Shown here: positions 6,597-7,346 of the stretch, piece by piece | Position numbering within the stretch: position 1 is the first letter of the stretch | How the letters are laid out: each line of letters begins with the position of its first letter | Assembly: GCA_027069385.1 (NCBI GenBank) | Contig: JALXER010000100.1 | Span: 1 to 7,346 of the forward strand | Source: Paracoccaceae bacterium | GTDB lineage: Bacteria > Pseudomonadota > Alphaproteobacteria > Rhodobacterales > Rhodobacteraceae | Direction: 5' to 3' | DNA: 7,346 nucleotides | Made by a program: the position numbers and the translations under genes | The notes under the pieces: generated by a model | Seen by the model: the letters and a program-made list of their open reading frames with translations, nothing else | What the model was told of the DNA's origin: nothing | Database searches by the model: none

Positions 6597-6620
6597 GTCA
6601 ATTTTGTGAAGGACAGGCCC

Positions 6621-7346
6621 ATGACCGACTTGAAAGACCTCTATCCCATCGGAGAAATCCCCCCCCTTGGCCATGTGCCGGCAAAAATGTATGCGTGGGC
6701 CATCCGGCGCGAGCGCCACGGCGATCCGGATAAAAGTTTCCAGCTAGAGGTGGTCGATACGCCAACCCTTGACAGCCACGAGGTGCTAATCATGGTGATG
6801 GCCGCCGGGGTGAATTATAACGGCGTCTGGGCCGGTCTTGGCACGCCGGTTTCGCCCTTTGACATCCACAAGGCCGACTATCACGTTGCCGGTTCGGACG
6901 CTGCGGGGGTGATCTGGGCGGTGGGCGACAAGGTCAAACGCTGGAAGGTGGGTGACGAGGTTGTGGTACATTGCAACCAGGATGATGGCGATGACGAGGA
7001 ATGCAACGGCGGCGACCCGATGTTTTCACCCAGCCAACGGATTTGGGGTTATGAGACCCCCGACGGGGCCTTTGCCCAGTTTACCCGCGTGCAGGCACAG
7101 CAACTGATGAAGCGCCCGCAGCATCTGACATGGGAAGAAAGTGCGTGCTATACGCTAACCCTTGCTACCGCCTATCGCATGCTGTTCGGCCACCGGCCCC
7201 ACACCCTGAAACCGGGGCAGAATGTGCTGGTCTGGGGGGCTTCGGGCGGGCTGGGCAGCTTTGCCATCCAGTTGATCAATACAGCAGGGGCCAATGCGAT
7301 CGGGGTGATCTCGGATGAAAGCAAACGCGATTTTGTGCTGAGCCTT
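6621..7346 (+). CDS. ccr: Crotonyl-CoA carboxylase/reductase (5' part, cut by the window edge)
   Basis: Cytoplasmic NADPH-dependent enzyme of the medium-chain dehydrogenase/reductase superfamily; reductively carboxylates crotonyl-CoA to (2S)-ethylmalonyl-CoA, the characteristic step of the EMC pathway. The first 242 residues are visible; the full enzyme is usually about 425-450, so nearly half is missing. The N-terminus MTDLKDLYPIGEIPPLGHVPAKMYAWAIRR is typical of Ccr. The GroES-like domain contains AAGVNYNGVWAGLG (61-74), HVAGSDAAGV (88-97), the acidic loop NQDDGDDEECNGGDPM (119-134) and IWGYETPDGAFAQF (141-154). The nucleotide-binding segment begins VLVWGASGGLGSFAIQL (202-218), with the GxSGGxG loop. 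Compared with ordinary quinone reductases or alcohol dehydrogenases, the VNYNGVWA motif and the acidic insertion point to Ccr. AAGGA lies seven bases before ATG 6621. Together with ecm, 1.6 kb upstream on the other strand, it marks this as an EMC locus. Confidence 0.95.
   Translation, partial: MTDLKDLYPIGEIPPLGHVPAKMYAWAIRRERHGDPDKSFQLEVVDTPTLDSHEVLIMVMAAGVNYNGVWAGLGTPVSPFDIHKADYHVAGSDAAGVIWAVGDKVKRWKVGDEVVVHCNQDDGDDEECNGGDPMFSPSQRIWGYETPDGAFAQFTRVQAQQLMKRPQHLTWEESACYTLTLATAYRMLFGHRPHTLKPGQNVLVWGASGGLGSFAIQLINTAGANAIGVISDESKRDFVLSL

Noticed and set aside
4996..6620. A novel defence, mobile or secretion system at the EMC locus
   Set aside because: All genes here belong to core metabolism or lipid synthesis, and there are no integrases, repeats, toxins, nucleases or att-like sequences.

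Overview
The window looks like chromosomal DNA of an alphaproteobacterium, most likely Rhodobacteraceae (Roseobacter/Rhodobacter type). The reasons are a GC-rich coding bias, a long-form DUF2125 exported protein typical of that family, and a neighbouring pair of ethylmalonyl-CoA (EMC) pathway genes, ecm and ccr. No RNA gene, insertion sequence, CRISPR array or phage gene is visible. Six genes fill almost all of the window.

Left part (1-3034): the 5' part of ubiG (ubiquinone O-methyltransferase) runs leftward out of the window. Divergent from it, 47 bases away, is pip (proline iminopeptidase). After a 60-base gap comes a cysteine-free exported DUF2125 protein. The first half of the DUF2125 gene is clearly more AT-rich than its second half.

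Right part (3043-7346): ecm (ethylmalonyl-CoA mutase) is on the minus strand and converges on the DUF2125 gene with an 8-base gap. Divergent from ecm are a PlsB-like membrane-bound acyltransferase and then the 5' half of ccr (crotonyl-CoA carboxylase/reductase), which leaves the window at the right edge. Ccr makes ethylmalonyl-CoA from crotonyl-CoA, CO2 and NADPH, and Ecm isomerises ethylmalonyl-CoA to methylsuccinyl-CoA (with an epimerase between, not seen here). The two enzymes serve acetyl-CoA assimilation without isocitrate lyase.

The least explained parts are the two intergenic regions in front of ecm (4993-5127) and ccr (6511-6620). Both contain TTGC/GCAA-type sequence words, an odd-centred palindrome and a shared 9-mer, TGCTTGCGC. 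A perfect 17-base palindrome just upstream of ccr is the best operator candidate. No clearly new multi-gene system was found. The most useful leads are this candidate regulatory code, the acyltransferase placed between the two EMC genes, and the composition break inside the DUF2125 gene.
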